Shown here one piece after another: positions 25,881-34,188 of a DNA stretch of 64,000 nucleotides. The first letter of the stretch is position 1. Every line of letters starts with the position of its first letter. The translations under genes and the position numbers were made by a program. This DNA comes from Flavobacteriaceae bacterium (GTDB taxonomy: Bacteria; Bacteroidota; Bacteroidia; Flavobacteriales; Flavobacteriaceae), in contig CP031964.1 in NCBI GenBank assembly GCA_003443635.1, positions 2,884,321-2,948,320 on the forward strand. The letters run 5' to 3'. A model generated the notes under the pieces. That model made no database searches. It saw only the letters and a list, made by a program, of their open reading frames with translations, and was not told where the DNA came from.

Positions 25881-26195
25881 TTAATTATTGGTCACTTCTC
25901 CTTCCCATTCATTAAATCCACCAATAAGGTTATATGTATTTTCAAACCCTAATTCTTCCATTATATTGCATGCTTGACCACTTCTATTTCCTGATCTGCA
26001 ATATATATAGTAATTTTTAGCCTTGTCTAATTCTTCAATTTCATCTATAAACCCTTGTCCAAGGTAAATATCTATATGCTTTGCATCAGGAATAATTCCT
26101 TCCTCAACTTCTACATCTGTTCTTACATCTAAAATGATCGCATTAGTATCATTTTCTAGTTGAGTTGTCCACTCATTTTGACTTAAATCTGCCAT
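25881..26195 (-). CDS. Cytosolic rhodanese-like protein
   Basis: 104 residues, one rhodanese domain without signal peptide: AIILDVRTDVEVEEGIIPDA and the active loop YCRSGNRSGQA, with the catalytic Cys first, then GGFNEWEG at the end. Single-domain rhodaneses move sulfane sulfur to acceptors. It is the first gene of the rhodanese operon. A 13-bp perfect palindrome at 26221-26253 overlaps its likely -7 box, which suggests control by a repressor, perhaps one sensing sulfur or redox state. Confidence 0.88.
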   Translation of the reverse strand: MADLSQNEWTTQLENDTNAIILDVRTDVEVEEGIIPDAKHIDIYLGQGFIDEIEELDKAKNYYIYCRSGNRSGQACNIMEELGFENTYNLIGGFNEWEGEVTNN

Positions 26196-26220
26196 ATTTA
26201 TTATATGTCTACTTTAATTA

Positions 26221-26253
26221 TATATCACAAAATTAACATTATTTTGTGATATA
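26221..26253 (-). promoter_or_regulatory. Palindromic operator over the rhodanese operon promoter
   Basis: TATATCACAAAAT (26221-26233) and its exact complement (26241-26253) flank a 7-nt spacer. The minus-strand -7 match TAATTTTG (26228-26235) lies inside it, about 33 nt before the ATG of the first rhodanese gene. A repressor bound here would block the promoter. Confidence 0.6.
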
Positions 26254-26265
26254 TACTATAGACGT

Positions 26266-26300
26266 AAAAAAAGTCGAAATGTTACATTTCGACTTTTGTT
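26266..26300 (-). terminator. Terminator of the thioredoxin-fold operon
   Basis: A 14-bp stem (26269-26282 with 26284-26297; AAAGTCGAAATGT) ends the minus-strand message of the two thioredoxin-fold genes. On the minus strand it is followed by a run of T. Confidence 0.85.
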
Positions 26301-26302
26301 TT

Positions 26303-26923
26303 TTAAACTTTTATTGAACAACCAATAGCACGTGTTGTTTTTTCTTTTATTTCTTTTCCTATAAGCAATGACTCTACTGCTTCTTCAACATATTTTACAT
26401 TAACAGCTTTAGCATCTTGATAATTATCATCTATAGTTCCTATGTATTTTACTTGATTCCCTTTTTCTGTTTTCTTTAATACATATACATGTGGTGTTTT
26501 AGTAGCCCCATATTGCGGATATATTTTTTGTCCTTCATCTATTAAATATGGAAATGTAAACCCTTTACTTTTTGCTCTAGTTTTCATAGCATTAAAGTTA
26601 TCTCCTGGTTTTATATTAGGATTATTTGGCATTATTGCTATTACAGGATAACCCTTAGATTTAAACTTTTTATCAAGCGCAATAATACGATCTTCATAAG
26701 CTACAGCATAAGGACATGTATTACAAGTGAAGATTACAATAAACCCTTTTGAATCATCATAATCTGATAATGACACCATGTTTCCATCAATATTTTTTAA
26801 TTTAAAATCTGTAGCTATATCTCCTATATTATAACCTTTAACTTTTGTTATTTTATCATTAATTGTAAAAGCACTTACTAATAATAGTAAAGCTACTATC
26901 GGAATAATTTTAAGTATTTTCAT
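26303..26923 (-). CDS. Exported thioredoxin-fold (redoxin/AhpC-TSA) protein
   Basis: 206 residues with an N-terminal hydrophobic signal (IPIVALLLLVSAF). The thioredoxin fold shows IGDIATDFKLKNIDG and the redox pair in FTCNTCPYAVAY (CxxC), with the cis-Pro region KTPHVYVL. Such proteins reduce or isomerise thiols in the periplasm. It follows a TlpA-like gene by 4 nt, so both are probably made together and act in the same thiol pathway. The C-terminus carries one further Cys (IGCSIKV). Confidence 0.88.
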   Translation of the reverse strand: MKILKIIPIVALLLLVSAFTINDKITKVKGYNIGDIATDFKLKNIDGNMVSLSDYDDSKGFIVIFTCNTCPYAVAYEDRIIALDKKFKSKGYPVIAIMPNNPNIKPGDNFNAMKTRAKSKGFTFPYLIDEGQKIYPQYGATKTPHVYVLKKTEKGNQVKYIGTIDDNYQDAKAVNVKYVEEAVESLLIGKEIKEKTTRAIGCSIKV

Positions 26924-26927
26924 TTTT

Positions 26928-27452
26928 TTAGTTATTTATAAATTGTTTTAATTCTTCTTCTAATTGTTCATATGTAAAAGATTGTTCATAAAATTTACGC
27001 TCTTTATTATTATATATAATTGTCATAGGGATTGCTCCTGTCCATTCTTCATCTATTTTTGGAATCCACGAATTCATATCCGTATCATTTAAGGCTACAA
27101 CTTTAGATTTTAGATTATGCTCTAGAATATAAGGCTTTAGTTTTTTCTCATATTGATTAGGGAAATCCAAGCTTACTAACAGTACTTCAACATTTTCAGA
27201 AAGGTATTTTTTATTTATTGCTTCAAAATAAGGTAATTCTTTAATGCATGGTAAGCACCAAGTTGCCCAAAAATTCACTATATGTGTTTTATTATCATTT
27301 TTATTTATTAATGGGCTTAAACCATCAAAATCATAAACTTCAAGTTCTAAACTTTGATTTAAAGGTGCTAACGTAGACGTAACTGTTTTTACTTCAGAAG
27401 TCTTTCCACAAGACACAAGCACAAAAAATATTATTAATTTAAATAACCTCAT
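26928..27452 (-). CDS. TlpA-like thioredoxin lipoprotein
   Basis: 174 residues. The N-terminus MRLFKLIIFFVLVSC is a lipoprotein signal with Cys15. The thioredoxin fold has NFWATWCLPCIKELPYFE (redox CLPC) and GAIPMTIIY with cis-Pro. TlpA-type proteins are membrane-tethered periplasmic thiol reductases used in cytochrome maturation or oxidative stress. It is the first gene of a two-gene operon, divergent from the MarR regulator with 158 nt between the starts. Confidence 0.88.
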   Translation of the reverse strand: MRLFKLIIFFVLVSCGKTSEVKTVTSTLAPLNQSLELEVYDFDGLSPLINKNDNKTHIVNFWATWCLPCIKELPYFEAINKKYLSENVEVLLVSLDFPNQYEKKLKPYILEHNLKSKVVALNDTDMNSWIPKIDEEWTGAIPMTIIYNNKERKFYEQSFTYEQLEEELKQFINN

Positions 27453-27579
27453 TATATAAAAATAAGAAATATAAATTTCCTTTTTTATTAGATTTTACAT
27501 TATATCGATATTATACTTCATTTTAACAAAAAACTATAAAAAAATTAACATTACTTATATTAATTATCATAAAATATCA

Positions 27580-27604
27580 TACGTTTGTACCTACAACAGT
27601 TGTA
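27580..27604 (+). promoter_or_regulatory. marR promoter with overlapping operator palindrome
   Basis: TACGTTTG (27580-27587) is an exact -7 box. The perfect 13-nt palindrome TACAACAGTTGTA (27592-27604) begins at the predicted transcription start and ends 6 nt before the ATG. This suggests autorepression by the encoded MarR protein. No clear TTG -33 box is seen. Confidence 0.6.
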
Positions 27605-27610
27605 TGCTTT

Positions 27611-28072
27611 ATGAGCATTGAAGATGATTTAAAAACCAACAAAACACTACCACTTACTACAAAAACAGTAGTTAATTTAATGTATACTAGCGGTTTCGTT
27701 TTTAATAGCTTAACAAAAGCATTAAAACCTCACGATGTTACAACACAACAATTTAATGTGTTACGTATTTTAAGAGGTCAGAAAGGAAAAGGTGTCACTC
27801 TAGCTACCATACAAGAACGAATGGTTAATAAAATGAGTAATACAACTCGGTTAATTGATAAGTTGAAACAGAAACAGTATGTTACAAGAGTTTTAGATAA
27901 AGATAACCGACGTAAAGTTTCAATCTCAATAACTAAAGAAGGATTAAGTTTTTTATCTAGTATTGAGGAATTAATTGACAACACCGAAAAAGAAGTAACC
28001 AAAAACTTAACTTCTCAAGAGCTCATTATTTTAAATGATTTTTTAGAGAAGATAAGACAAAATAGCAATTAG
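27611..28072 (+). CDS. MarR-family transcriptional regulator
   Basis: 153 residues with a winged helix: QFNVLRILRGQKGKGVTL, recognition helix region VNKMSNTTRLIDKLKQK, and wing RVLDKDNRRKVSISIT, which ends in the typical D-x-R-x-x-x-V motif. It has no cysteine, so it cannot sense oxidants by thiols and probably binds a small ligand. It is divergent from the TlpA operon. A palindrome at its own start suggests autoregulation. A strong terminator follows at 28118. Confidence 0.92.
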   Translation: MSIEDDLKTNKTLPLTTKTVVNLMYTSGFVFNSLTKALKPHDVTTQQFNVLRILRGQKGKGVTLATIQERMVNKMSNTTRLIDKLKQKQYVTRVLDKDNRRKVSISITKEGLSFLSSIEELIDNTEKEVTKNLTSQELIILNDFLEKIRQNSN

Positions 28073-28117
28073 TACTTTCTTATTACTCGATTAATAGCCA
28101 CTCAAGTAATGAGCTAG

Positions 28118-28152
28118 ACTTCCGTTTCGACTTGAAACGGAAGTTTTTTTTT
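28118..28152 (+). terminator. Terminator of the marR gene
   Basis: An 11-bp perfect stem (ACTTCCGTTTC with GAAACGGAAGT), a 5-nt loop and a run of at least eight T. It isolates marR from the trp promoter 10 nt further on. Confidence 0.92.
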
Positions 28153-28158
28153 ATATAA

Positions 28159-28189
28159 TTTGAAAATTAAAAATAGCTTCTTATCTTTG
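28159..28189 (+). promoter_or_regulatory. Promoter of the trp operon
   Basis: TTTG (28159-28162), 19 nt, then TATCTTTG (28182-28189): a full match to both Bacteroidota promoter boxes. The predicted start near 28193 leaves ~18 nt before the leader peptide. Confidence 0.8.
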
Positions 28190-28210
28190 TGACCTATTTA
28201 TAGGAAATAA

Positions 28211-28273
28211 ATGAATACAATTTTAAATTATACTTGGTGGTGGAGCTCTCGAAACGTAATTTTCGTGAACTAA
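28211..28273 (+). CDS. trpL: trp operon leader peptide
   Basis: 20 codons with three consecutive Trp codons (residues 9-11, 28235-28243) between the trp promoter and an attenuator, just upstream of trpE. When charged tRNA-Trp is short, the ribosome should stall at these codons. It has no function as a protein beyond being translated. The start ATG is the first after the promoter and the stop is TAA. Confidence 0.92.
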   Translation: MNTILNYTWWWSSRNVIFVN

Positions 28274-28334
28274 TCCTATTGTATATTTAAAACTAAAAAT
28301 ATTAAGGCTTGTCATTCACGACAAGCTTTTTTTT
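28250..28334 (+). promoter_or_regulatory. trp attenuator with alternative hairpins
   Basis: The terminator is a 10-bp stem (28304-28313 with 28320-28329) followed by eight T. Strand 2, TCGTGAA (28263-28269), is complementary to TTCACGA (28315-28321), which includes the terminator loop and its right arm, so it can form an antiterminator. Strand 1, CGAAA (28250-28254), can pair with TTTCG (28261-28265) and free the terminator. A ribosome stalled on the Trp codons would cover strand 1 and allow 2:3 pairing, so transcription continues. This is the classical order known from enterobacterial trp, here read directly from the sequence. Confidence 0.85.
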
Positions 28335-28393
28335 ATTCTAAACTTATTTTTTAGAATATAATTAAAAATGATACTGAAATAAATTCAGCATAA

Positions 28394-29797
28394 ATGAAGA
28401 CATTTAATTTATATACACATCACAAAAAAATACTTGCAGATACAATTACACCAGTAAGTATTTATTTAAAAATAAGAGATAAATATCCGAATAGCATTTT
28501 ATTAGAAAGTAGTGATTATCATGCTAACGATAATACTTTTTCATATATCTGCTTTAATCCTATTGCTTCAATAAAAATTGATAAAGAGATAATTACGCAA
28601 ACATTCCCTGATGGAAGTATCACTTCAAGCGATATAGAAACCAGTGTTGAAGTCACTGATAAAATCCATGAATTTACAAAACGTTTTGAGGCTGATTCAA
28701 ATGATGATTTTAAATTTATAAACAATGGTATTTTTGGATATATGGCTTACGATGCGGTACGCTATTTTGAAGATGTTCAAATTTCTAAAAAAAGCAACTC
28801 TATAGAGATTCCAGATATTTACTATGCCGTGTACCAGAATATAATTGCTATAAACCATTTTAAAAATGAAGCTTATATTTTTGCACATTGTTATAATTCT
28901 GAAAGTAATATTGAAGATATTCATCAGCTTATAAAAGCGAAGCAATTTGCATCTTATCAATTTTCAACTAATGGAAAAATTACCTCTAATTTAACTGATG
29001 ATGAATATAAAAATCATGTTGAACTAGCTAAAAAGCATTGTGCTCGTGGAGATGTTTTTCAATTAGTATTATCTAAAAAGTTCTCACAAGAGTTTAAAGG
29101 CGACGAATTTAATGTATATCGTGCGTTAAGAAGTGTTAATCCATCTCCTTACCTATTTTATTTTGACTATGGTGATTTTAAAATATTTGGAAGTTCTCCA
29201 GAAGCACAATTAATAGTTAGTGATGGACAAGCCGAAATACACCCTATTGCTGGAACATTTAAGCGTACAGGTAACGATTTAAAGGATGCCGAATTAGCAA
29301 AACAACTTGCTGTTGACGAAAAGGAAAATGCAGAACATGTTATGTTAGTAGATTTGGCTAGAAACGATTTAAGCCGTAATGGAAGTGAAGTTACAGTAGA
29401 TACTTATAGAGAGGTACAGTTTTTCTCTCACGTAATACATTTAGTAAGTAAAGTTACTGGTAAAAAACACGACAACGTATCTACCATACAAGTAGTTGCA
29501 GATACGTTTCCTGCTGGTACACTAAGTGGTGCACCTAAGCACAGAGCAATGCAGCTTATAGAACAATATGAAAAAACAAGTCGTGCTTTTTATGGTGGAG
29601 CTATTGGGTTTATGGATTTTAAAGGCAACTTTAATCACGCCATTATGATCAGAACTTTTTTAAGTAAAAATCATCAATTACATTGGCAAGCTGGTGCCGG
29701 TTTAGTTTCTAAATCAAATCCAGAAAATGAATTACAAGAAGTATATAACAAGTTAGGCGCATTAACAAAGGCAATAGAACTAGCTAAAGACATTTAA
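28394..29797 (+). CDS. trpE: Anthranilate synthase component I
   Basis: 467 residues of the chorismate-binding family. Conserved motifs include FGSSPEAQL, the GTFKRTGND block, DEKENAEHVMLVDLARND and PAGTLSGAPKHRAM, all part of the active site. With TrpG it makes anthranilate from chorismate and glutamine. An N-terminal LLESSD motif (near residue 37) resembles the Trp feedback site. It is the first structural gene of the trp operon, 57 nt after the attenuator, and trpG follows by 5 nt. The order then is trpG-D-C-F-B-A. Confidence 0.97.
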   Translation: MKTFNLYTHHKKILADTITPVSIYLKIRDKYPNSILLESSDYHANDNTFSYICFNPIASIKIDKEIITQTFPDGSITSSDIETSVEVTDKIHEFTKRFEADSNDDFKFINNGIFGYMAYDAVRYFEDVQISKKSNSIEIPDIYYAVYQNIIAINHFKNEAYIFAHCYNSESNIEDIHQLIKAKQFASYQFSTNGKITSNLTDDEYKNHVELAKKHCARGDVFQLVLSKKFSQEFKGDEFNVYRALRSVNPSPYLFYFDYGDFKIFGSSPEAQLIVSDGQAEIHPIAGTFKRTGNDLKDAELAKQLAVDEKENAEHVMLVDLARNDLSRNGSEVTVDTYREVQFFSHVIHLVSKVTGKKHDNVSTIQVVADTFPAGTLSGAPKHRAMQLIEQYEKTSRAFYGGAIGFMDFKGNFNHAIMIRTFLSKNHQLHWQAGAGLVSKSNPENELQEVYNKLGALTKAIELAKDI

Positions 29798-29802
29798 AAC
29801 AT

Positions 29803-30366
29803 ATGGACGTATTAGTTATAGATAATTATGATAGTTTTACTTATAATCTTGTACATTATTTAGAAGATTTAGAGTGCAATGTTATTGTAAAACGAAATGA
29901 TAAATTAACATTAAAGGATGTTGAAGTATTTGATAAAATAATACTTTCTCCTGGGCCTGGAATTCCTGATGAAGCAGGTTTATTAAAAGAAATTATAAAA
30001 ACTTATGCTCCAACAAAAAGCATTTTAGGAGTGTGTTTGGGTCAACAAGCCATAGGAGAAGTTTTTGGTGGTACTTTAATAAATCTAGATACTGTATATC
30101 ATGGTGTATCCACTACAGTAAATATTACTGTTGATGACGAAAATCTATTTGATGGTCTTGATAAAACAATAGAAGTCGGACGCTATCACTCATGGGTAAT
30201 AGATGTTGATCTACCTGAGCAATTAGAAGCAACTTCGTTTGACGAAAATGGACAAGTAATGTCTTTAAGGCATAGAACTTATGATGTTAAAGGTGTACAA
30301 TATCACCCTGAATCTGTGTTAACACCAAGCGGTAAACAAATATTAAAAAATTGGATTGAGAACTAA
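29803..30366 (+). CDS. trpG: Anthranilate synthase component II (glutamine amidotransferase)
   Basis: 187 residues, class I glutamine amidotransferase: NYDSFTYNL, oxyanion loop SPGPGIP, nucleophile Cys78 in GVCLGQQAIGE and the His/Glu pair in YHPESVL. It supplies ammonia to TrpE. The same subunit type serves aminodeoxychorismate synthase (PabA), but its place between trpE and trpD makes the anthranilate role clear; it may also serve folate synthesis. Confidence 0.96.
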   Translation: MDVLVIDNYDSFTYNLVHYLEDLECNVIVKRNDKLTLKDVEVFDKIILSPGPGIPDEAGLLKEIIKTYAPTKSILGVCLGQQAIGEVFGGTLINLDTVYHGVSTTVNITVDDENLFDGLDKTIEVGRYHSWVIDVDLPEQLEATSFDENGQVMSLRHRTYDVKGVQYHPESVLTPSGKQILKNWIEN

Positions 30367-30394
30367 AAAAGATATGCCTTAGCGGAAAACAAAT

Positions 30395-31387
30395 ATGAAA
30401 CAGATACTAAACAGACTCATAAACCACGAAAGCATCTCTAGCGAAGAAGCAAAACAAGTTTTGGTAAACATCTCTAAAGGAGATTATAATCAAAGTCAGA
30501 TCGCATCGTTTTTAACCGTGTATATGATGAGAAGTGTAACATTAGAAGAGCTTAGAGGATTTAGAGATGCTCTATTGGAGCTTTGTATTCCTGTAGATTT
30601 AAAAGAGTTTAATGCTATCGATTTATGTGGTACTGGTGGTGATGGCAAGGATACTTTTAACATTTCCACTCTATCTTCATTCGTAACAGCCGGTGCAGGA
30701 GTTAATGTTGCTAAACATGGTAATTATGGAGTATCCTCTGCATGTGGATCTTCTAATGTAATGGAGCATTTAGGTATTAAGTTTTCTAATGATAATAGTT
30801 TCCTTAAAAAAACTATAGAAGAAACAGGAATTTGTGTATTACATGCACCTTTATTTCATCCAGCAATGAAAAATGTTGCTCCAATTCGTCGTGAATTAGG
30901 TGTAAAAACATTTTTTAATATGTTAGGACCAATGGTAAATCCTTCATTTCCAAAAAACCAAATGGTAGGCGTTTTTAATTTAGAACTTTTACGTCTTTAC
31001 GGTTATTTGTATCAAGACACAGATAAGAATTATACAATTGTTCACGCCTTAGATGGATATGATGAAATTTCTTTAACAGGAGGCACTAAGGTCATTACTA
31101 ATAATTCTGAAACTATTCTAGATCCTGAAGATCTGGGAGTCAAACAAATAAACCAAGAATCTATTTTTGGAGGTTCTACTGTTAAAGAAGCTGCCAATAT
31201 ATTTTTAAATGTTATAGAAGGTAAAGGCACTCAAGCGCAAAACAATGTAGTTTGTGCTAATGCAGGGTTAGCAATTGCAACTTCTAAACAGGTTAACCAT
31301 TATGAAGGTTTTGAAATGGCAAAAGAATCTCTTCTATCTGGTAAAGCTAAAAACAGTTTAAATAAGTTAATTGAATTAAGTAAATGA
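30395..31387 (+). CDS. trpD: Anthranilate phosphoribosyltransferase
   Basis: 330 residues. Conserved motifs are CGTGGDGKDTFNIST (PRPP binding, ~residues 74-88), KHGNYGVSSACGSSNVME, FHPAMKNVAPIRRELGVKT (anthranilate site) and GPMVNP. It joins anthranilate to PRPP. It starts 28 nt after trpG and its last 4 nt overlap trpC, which suggests coupled translation. Confidence 0.96.
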   Translation: MKQILNRLINHESISSEEAKQVLVNISKGDYNQSQIASFLTVYMMRSVTLEELRGFRDALLELCIPVDLKEFNAIDLCGTGGDGKDTFNISTLSSFVTAGAGVNVAKHGNYGVSSACGSSNVMEHLGIKFSNDNSFLKKTIEETGICVLHAPLFHPAMKNVAPIRRELGVKTFFNMLGPMVNPSFPKNQMVGVFNLELLRLYGYLYQDTDKNYTIVHALDGYDEISLTGGTKVITNNSETILDPEDLGVKQINQESIFGGSTVKEAANIFLNVIEGKGTQAQNNVVCANAGLAIATSKQVNHYEGFEMAKESLLSGKAKNSLNKLIELSK

Positions 31388-32166
31388 ATATTTTAGATAA
31401 AATAGTAGCCGATAAACATAGGGAAGTTGCGTTAAAAAAAGCATTAATTCCTGTTTTACAATTAGAGCAATCTGTATTATTTGAACGCACTACTAATTCT
31501 TTAGCAAAGAAATTAAGAAATAGTAATACAGGTATTATTGCCGAACATAAGCGTAGATCTCCATCTAAATCTGTAATTAATCAAGATCTGAATGTAAACG
31601 ATGTTGCAAAAGGCTATGAAGATGCTGGAGTTTGTGGAATGTCTGTATTAACTGACGGTAAATATTTTGGTGGTTCTTTGGACGATTTAACTATAGCTAG
31701 AGCTAGTTGTAATTTACCTTTACTCCGTAAAGAATTTATTATAGATGAATATCAAATTTTAGAAGCTAAAGCTTATGGTGCCGATGTTATTTTACTTATA
31801 GCTTCTATCTTAAAAAGAGAAGAAATCAAGCAGTTTTCAGAATTGGCTAAACAGTTAAATTTAGAAGTGCTTTTAGAAGTACATAATGAAGCAGAGTTAT
31901 TAAAAGCAATGATGCCAAGTTTAGATATGTTAGGAGTTAATAATAGAGATTTAAAAACCTTTAATGTAAGCACAGATACAAGTAAAAAATTAAGTAAACT
32001 CATTCCTGATGATTTTGTAAAAGTATCTGAAAGTGGAATTTCTAATATTGAAACCATTAAAGATTTGAAGCCTTATGGATTTCAAGGGTTTTTAATAGGT
32101 GAAAATTTCATGAAAACAAATAATGCTGGTAATAGTGCTAAATTATTTATTAAAGATTTAGAATGA
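31384..32166 (+). CDS. trpC: Indole-3-glycerol phosphate synthase
   Basis: 260 residues, TIM barrel: IIAEHKRRSPSKS (catalytic Lys), SVLTDGKYFGGS, LRKEFIIDEYQI, GVNNRDLKTF and SESGIS near the end. It closes the indole ring from carboxyphenylamino-deoxyribulose phosphate. It is separate from TrpF here, unlike the E. coli fusion. It overlaps trpD and trpF by 4 nt each. Confidence 0.96.
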   Translation: MNILDKIVADKHREVALKKALIPVLQLEQSVLFERTTNSLAKKLRNSNTGIIAEHKRRSPSKSVINQDLNVNDVAKGYEDAGVCGMSVLTDGKYFGGSLDDLTIARASCNLPLLRKEFIIDEYQILEAKAYGADVILLIASILKREEIKQFSELAKQLNLEVLLEVHNEAELLKAMMPSLDMLGVNNRDLKTFNVSTDTSKKLSKLIPDDFVKVSESGISNIETIKDLKPYGFQGFLIGENFMKTNNAGNSAKLFIKDLE

Positions 32167-32819
32167 TGAAATTAAAAGTTTGTGGAATGAAGTATCAGGA
32201 TAACATTAGTCAAGTTGCAGAATTGCAACCAGATTATCTTGGCTTTATATTTTATGACAAATCACCAAGATTCATAGATCAGGATATTTCTAAGTTTCCT
32301 TCAAATATAAAAAAAACAGGGGTTTTTGTCAATACTTCTATTTCAGAAATCTTAGAAAAAACTAACATATATCATTTACAAGCTATACAATTACATGGAG
32401 AAGAATCGCCAGAATTCTGTTTAGAATTAAAACGTTGCTATAAAGAAGTAACCAAAAAATCTATTGAAATAATTAAAGTATTTTCAATAAAAGATAATTT
32501 TGATTTTTCGATTTTAGAGCCTTATGAAAACGTTTGTAATTATTATTTGTTTGATACTAAAGGAAAACATCCTGGTGGAAACGGATATGTATTTGATTGG
32601 AGTGTTTTAAAAGAGTATCCATCCACAAAGCCTTATTTTTTAAGTGGTGGAATAGGAGTTAATGAAATTGAACAACTTAAGGTATTTTTAAACAGCTTAG
32701 AATCAAAATATTGCTACGCTATTGATGTAAACAGTAAATTTGAAATTGAAGCAGGATTAAAAGATATAGAAAAATTAAAAGAATTTAAGCAAAATTTGTC
32801 ATTCCGCACCAAACACTGA
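32163..32819 (+). CDS. trpF: Phosphoribosylanthranilate isomerase
   Basis: 218 residues with KVCGMKYQDNI (catalytic Cys), YLGFIFYDKSPRFI, QLHGEES and FLSGGIGVNEIEQL, the TrpF barrel motifs including the catalytic Asp in FDTKGKHPGG. It overlaps trpC by 4 nt. Its last residues, SFRTKH, are encoded by the first part of a dispersed repeat that begins at 32796, so the original stop was probably replaced when the repeat arrived. Confidence 0.95.
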   Translation: MMKLKVCGMKYQDNISQVAELQPDYLGFIFYDKSPRFIDQDISKFPSNIKKTGVFVNTSISEILEKTNIYHLQAIQLHGEESPEFCLELKRCYKEVTKKSIEIIKVFSIKDNFDFSILEPYENVCNYYLFDTKGKHPGGNGYVFDWSVLKEYPSTKPYFLSGGIGVNEIEQLKVFLNSLESKYCYAIDVNSKFEIEAGLKDIEKLKEFKQNLSFRTKH

Positions 32820-32896
32820 GCTTGTGAAATATGGATGCGGAATCCATTATAAATTAATTAAAATTAAACAGGTTCCTGTCTTCGCAGGAATGACAA
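32796..32896. repeat. Dispersed palindromic repeat between trpF and trpB
   Basis: The outer arms TTGTCATTCC (32796-32805) and GGAATGACAA (32887-32896) pair perfectly over 10 bp. Inside are GCGGAATCC and a TTCCTGTCTTCGCAGGAA hairpin. It spans the last codons of trpF and most of the 81-nt gap to trpB. It belongs to the same family as the copies at 34083 and 44845. Confidence 0.75.
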
Positions 32897-32900
32897 TATT

Positions 32901-34082
32901 ATGAGTTATAACATTAATGATAAAGGGTATTATGGAGAATTTGGGGGTGCTTACATTCCTGAAATGCTCTATCCCAATGTAGAAGAGTTACGGCAAAATT
33001 ATTTAAAAATAATGGCAGAGCCTTCTTTTCAAGAAGAGTTCAATCAATTATTAAAAGATTATGTAGGACGCCCTTCCCCACTCTATTATGCAAAGGGTTT
33101 ATCAGAAAGATACAATACCAAGATTTATTTAAAGCGTGAAGATTTAAATCATACCGGGGCACATAAAGTAAATAATACTATTGGACAAATATTAATGGCT
33201 AAACGTCTAGGTAAGACACGCATTATTGCCGAAACTGGTGCTGGGCAGCATGGGGTAGCTACTGCTACAGTATGTGCATTAATGGGTTTAGAGTGTATTG
33301 TATATATGGGTGAAATTGATATTGCTCGACAAGCTCCAAATGTAGCCCGTATGAAAATGTTAGGAGCAACAGTAATTCCCGCAATCTCAGGAAGTAAAAC
33401 ATTAAAAGATGCTACTAACGAAGCTATTCGTGATTGGATTAACAATCCTGTAAATACACATTATATTATCGGTAGTGTTGTAGGTCCTCATCCTTATCCT
33501 GATATGGTAGCACGTTTTCAATCAATAGTTTCTGAAGAGATAAAATGGCAACTACAAGAAAAAGAAGGTAAAAACACACCCGATTATGTTATTGCTTGTG
33601 TAGGCGGTGGAAGTAATGCTGCTGGTGCATTTTATCATTTTTTAGATAATGACAATGTTAATCTTCTCGCTGTTGAAGCAGCTGGTAAAGGGGTTAGTTC
33701 TGGTGAAAGTGCTGCGACTTCTGTTTTAGGAAAAGAAGGAATTATTCATGGGAGTAAAACATTATTAATGCAAACTAGTGATGGTCAAATCACAGAGCCT
33801 TACTCAATATCAGCTGGGTTAGATTATCCTGGCGTTGGACCAATGCACGCACATTTATACAAATCAAAAAGAGCAGAATTTATAGCTATTACTGATGATG
33901 AAGCTATGACTGCTGGCTTAGAGTTATGTAAACTAGAAGGTATTATTCCTGCCATAGAAAGTTCACATGCACTAGCTATTTTCAACCAAAAGTCATTTCA
34001 ACCAGATGATATAATCGTTATGAATTTATCTGGTCGTGGTGATAAAGATTTAGATACTTATATAAAACATTTTAAATTATAA
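32901..34082 (+). CDS. trpB: Tryptophan synthase beta chain
   Basis: 393 residues. The PLP lysine is in [13 protein letters not shown], with further motifs [21 protein letters not shown] (phosphate cup) and GLDYPGVGP. It joins indole and serine to give tryptophan, with TrpA delivering indole through a tunnel. Its ATG is only 5 nt after the end of the repeat, so the repeat may affect its translation. Confidence 0.97.
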   Translation: MSYNINDKGYYGEFGGAYIPEMLYPNVEELRQNYLKIMAEPSFQEEFNQLLKDYVGRPSPLYYAKGLSERYNTKIYLKREDLNHTGAHKVNNTIGQILMAKRLGKTRIIAETGAGQHGVATATVCALMGLECIVYMGEIDIARQAPNVARMKMLGATVIPAISGSKTLKDATNEAIRDWINNPVNTHYIIGSVVGPHPYPDMVARFQSIVSEEIKWQLQEKEGKNTPDYVIACVGGGSNAAGAFYHFLDNDNVNLLAVEAAGKGVSSGESAATSVLGKEGIIHGSKTLLMQTSDGQITEPYSISAGLDYPGVGPMHAHLYKSKRAEFIAITDDEAMTAGLELCKLEGIIPAIESSHALAIFNQKSFQPDDIIVMNLSGRGDKDLDTYIKHFKL

Positions 34083-34175
34083 TGTCATTCCAAACGAAGT
34101 GAAGGAATCTTATCCAACTTTTTCTAAAATTCAAACAGATTCCCCACAAATTTCAATAAAAGTCTCGCAATGACA
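34083..34175. repeat. Dispersed palindromic repeat between trpB and trpA
   Basis: It begins 1 nt after the trpB stop. The outer arms TGTCATT (34083-34089) and AATGACA (34169-34175) pair perfectly. The first 23 nt are identical to a stretch inside the UDG-like gene at 44845-44867. It fills nearly the whole 106-nt trpB-trpA gap. Confidence 0.8.
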
Positions 34176-34188
34176 GATCAAAAATATT

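Noticed and set aside
33149..33445. 98-codon minus-strand frame in trpB, and similar frames in other genes (e.g. 57821-58009, 62338-62550, 47582-47800)
   Set aside because: All lie antisense or out of frame within clearly assigned genes and have no signal of their own.
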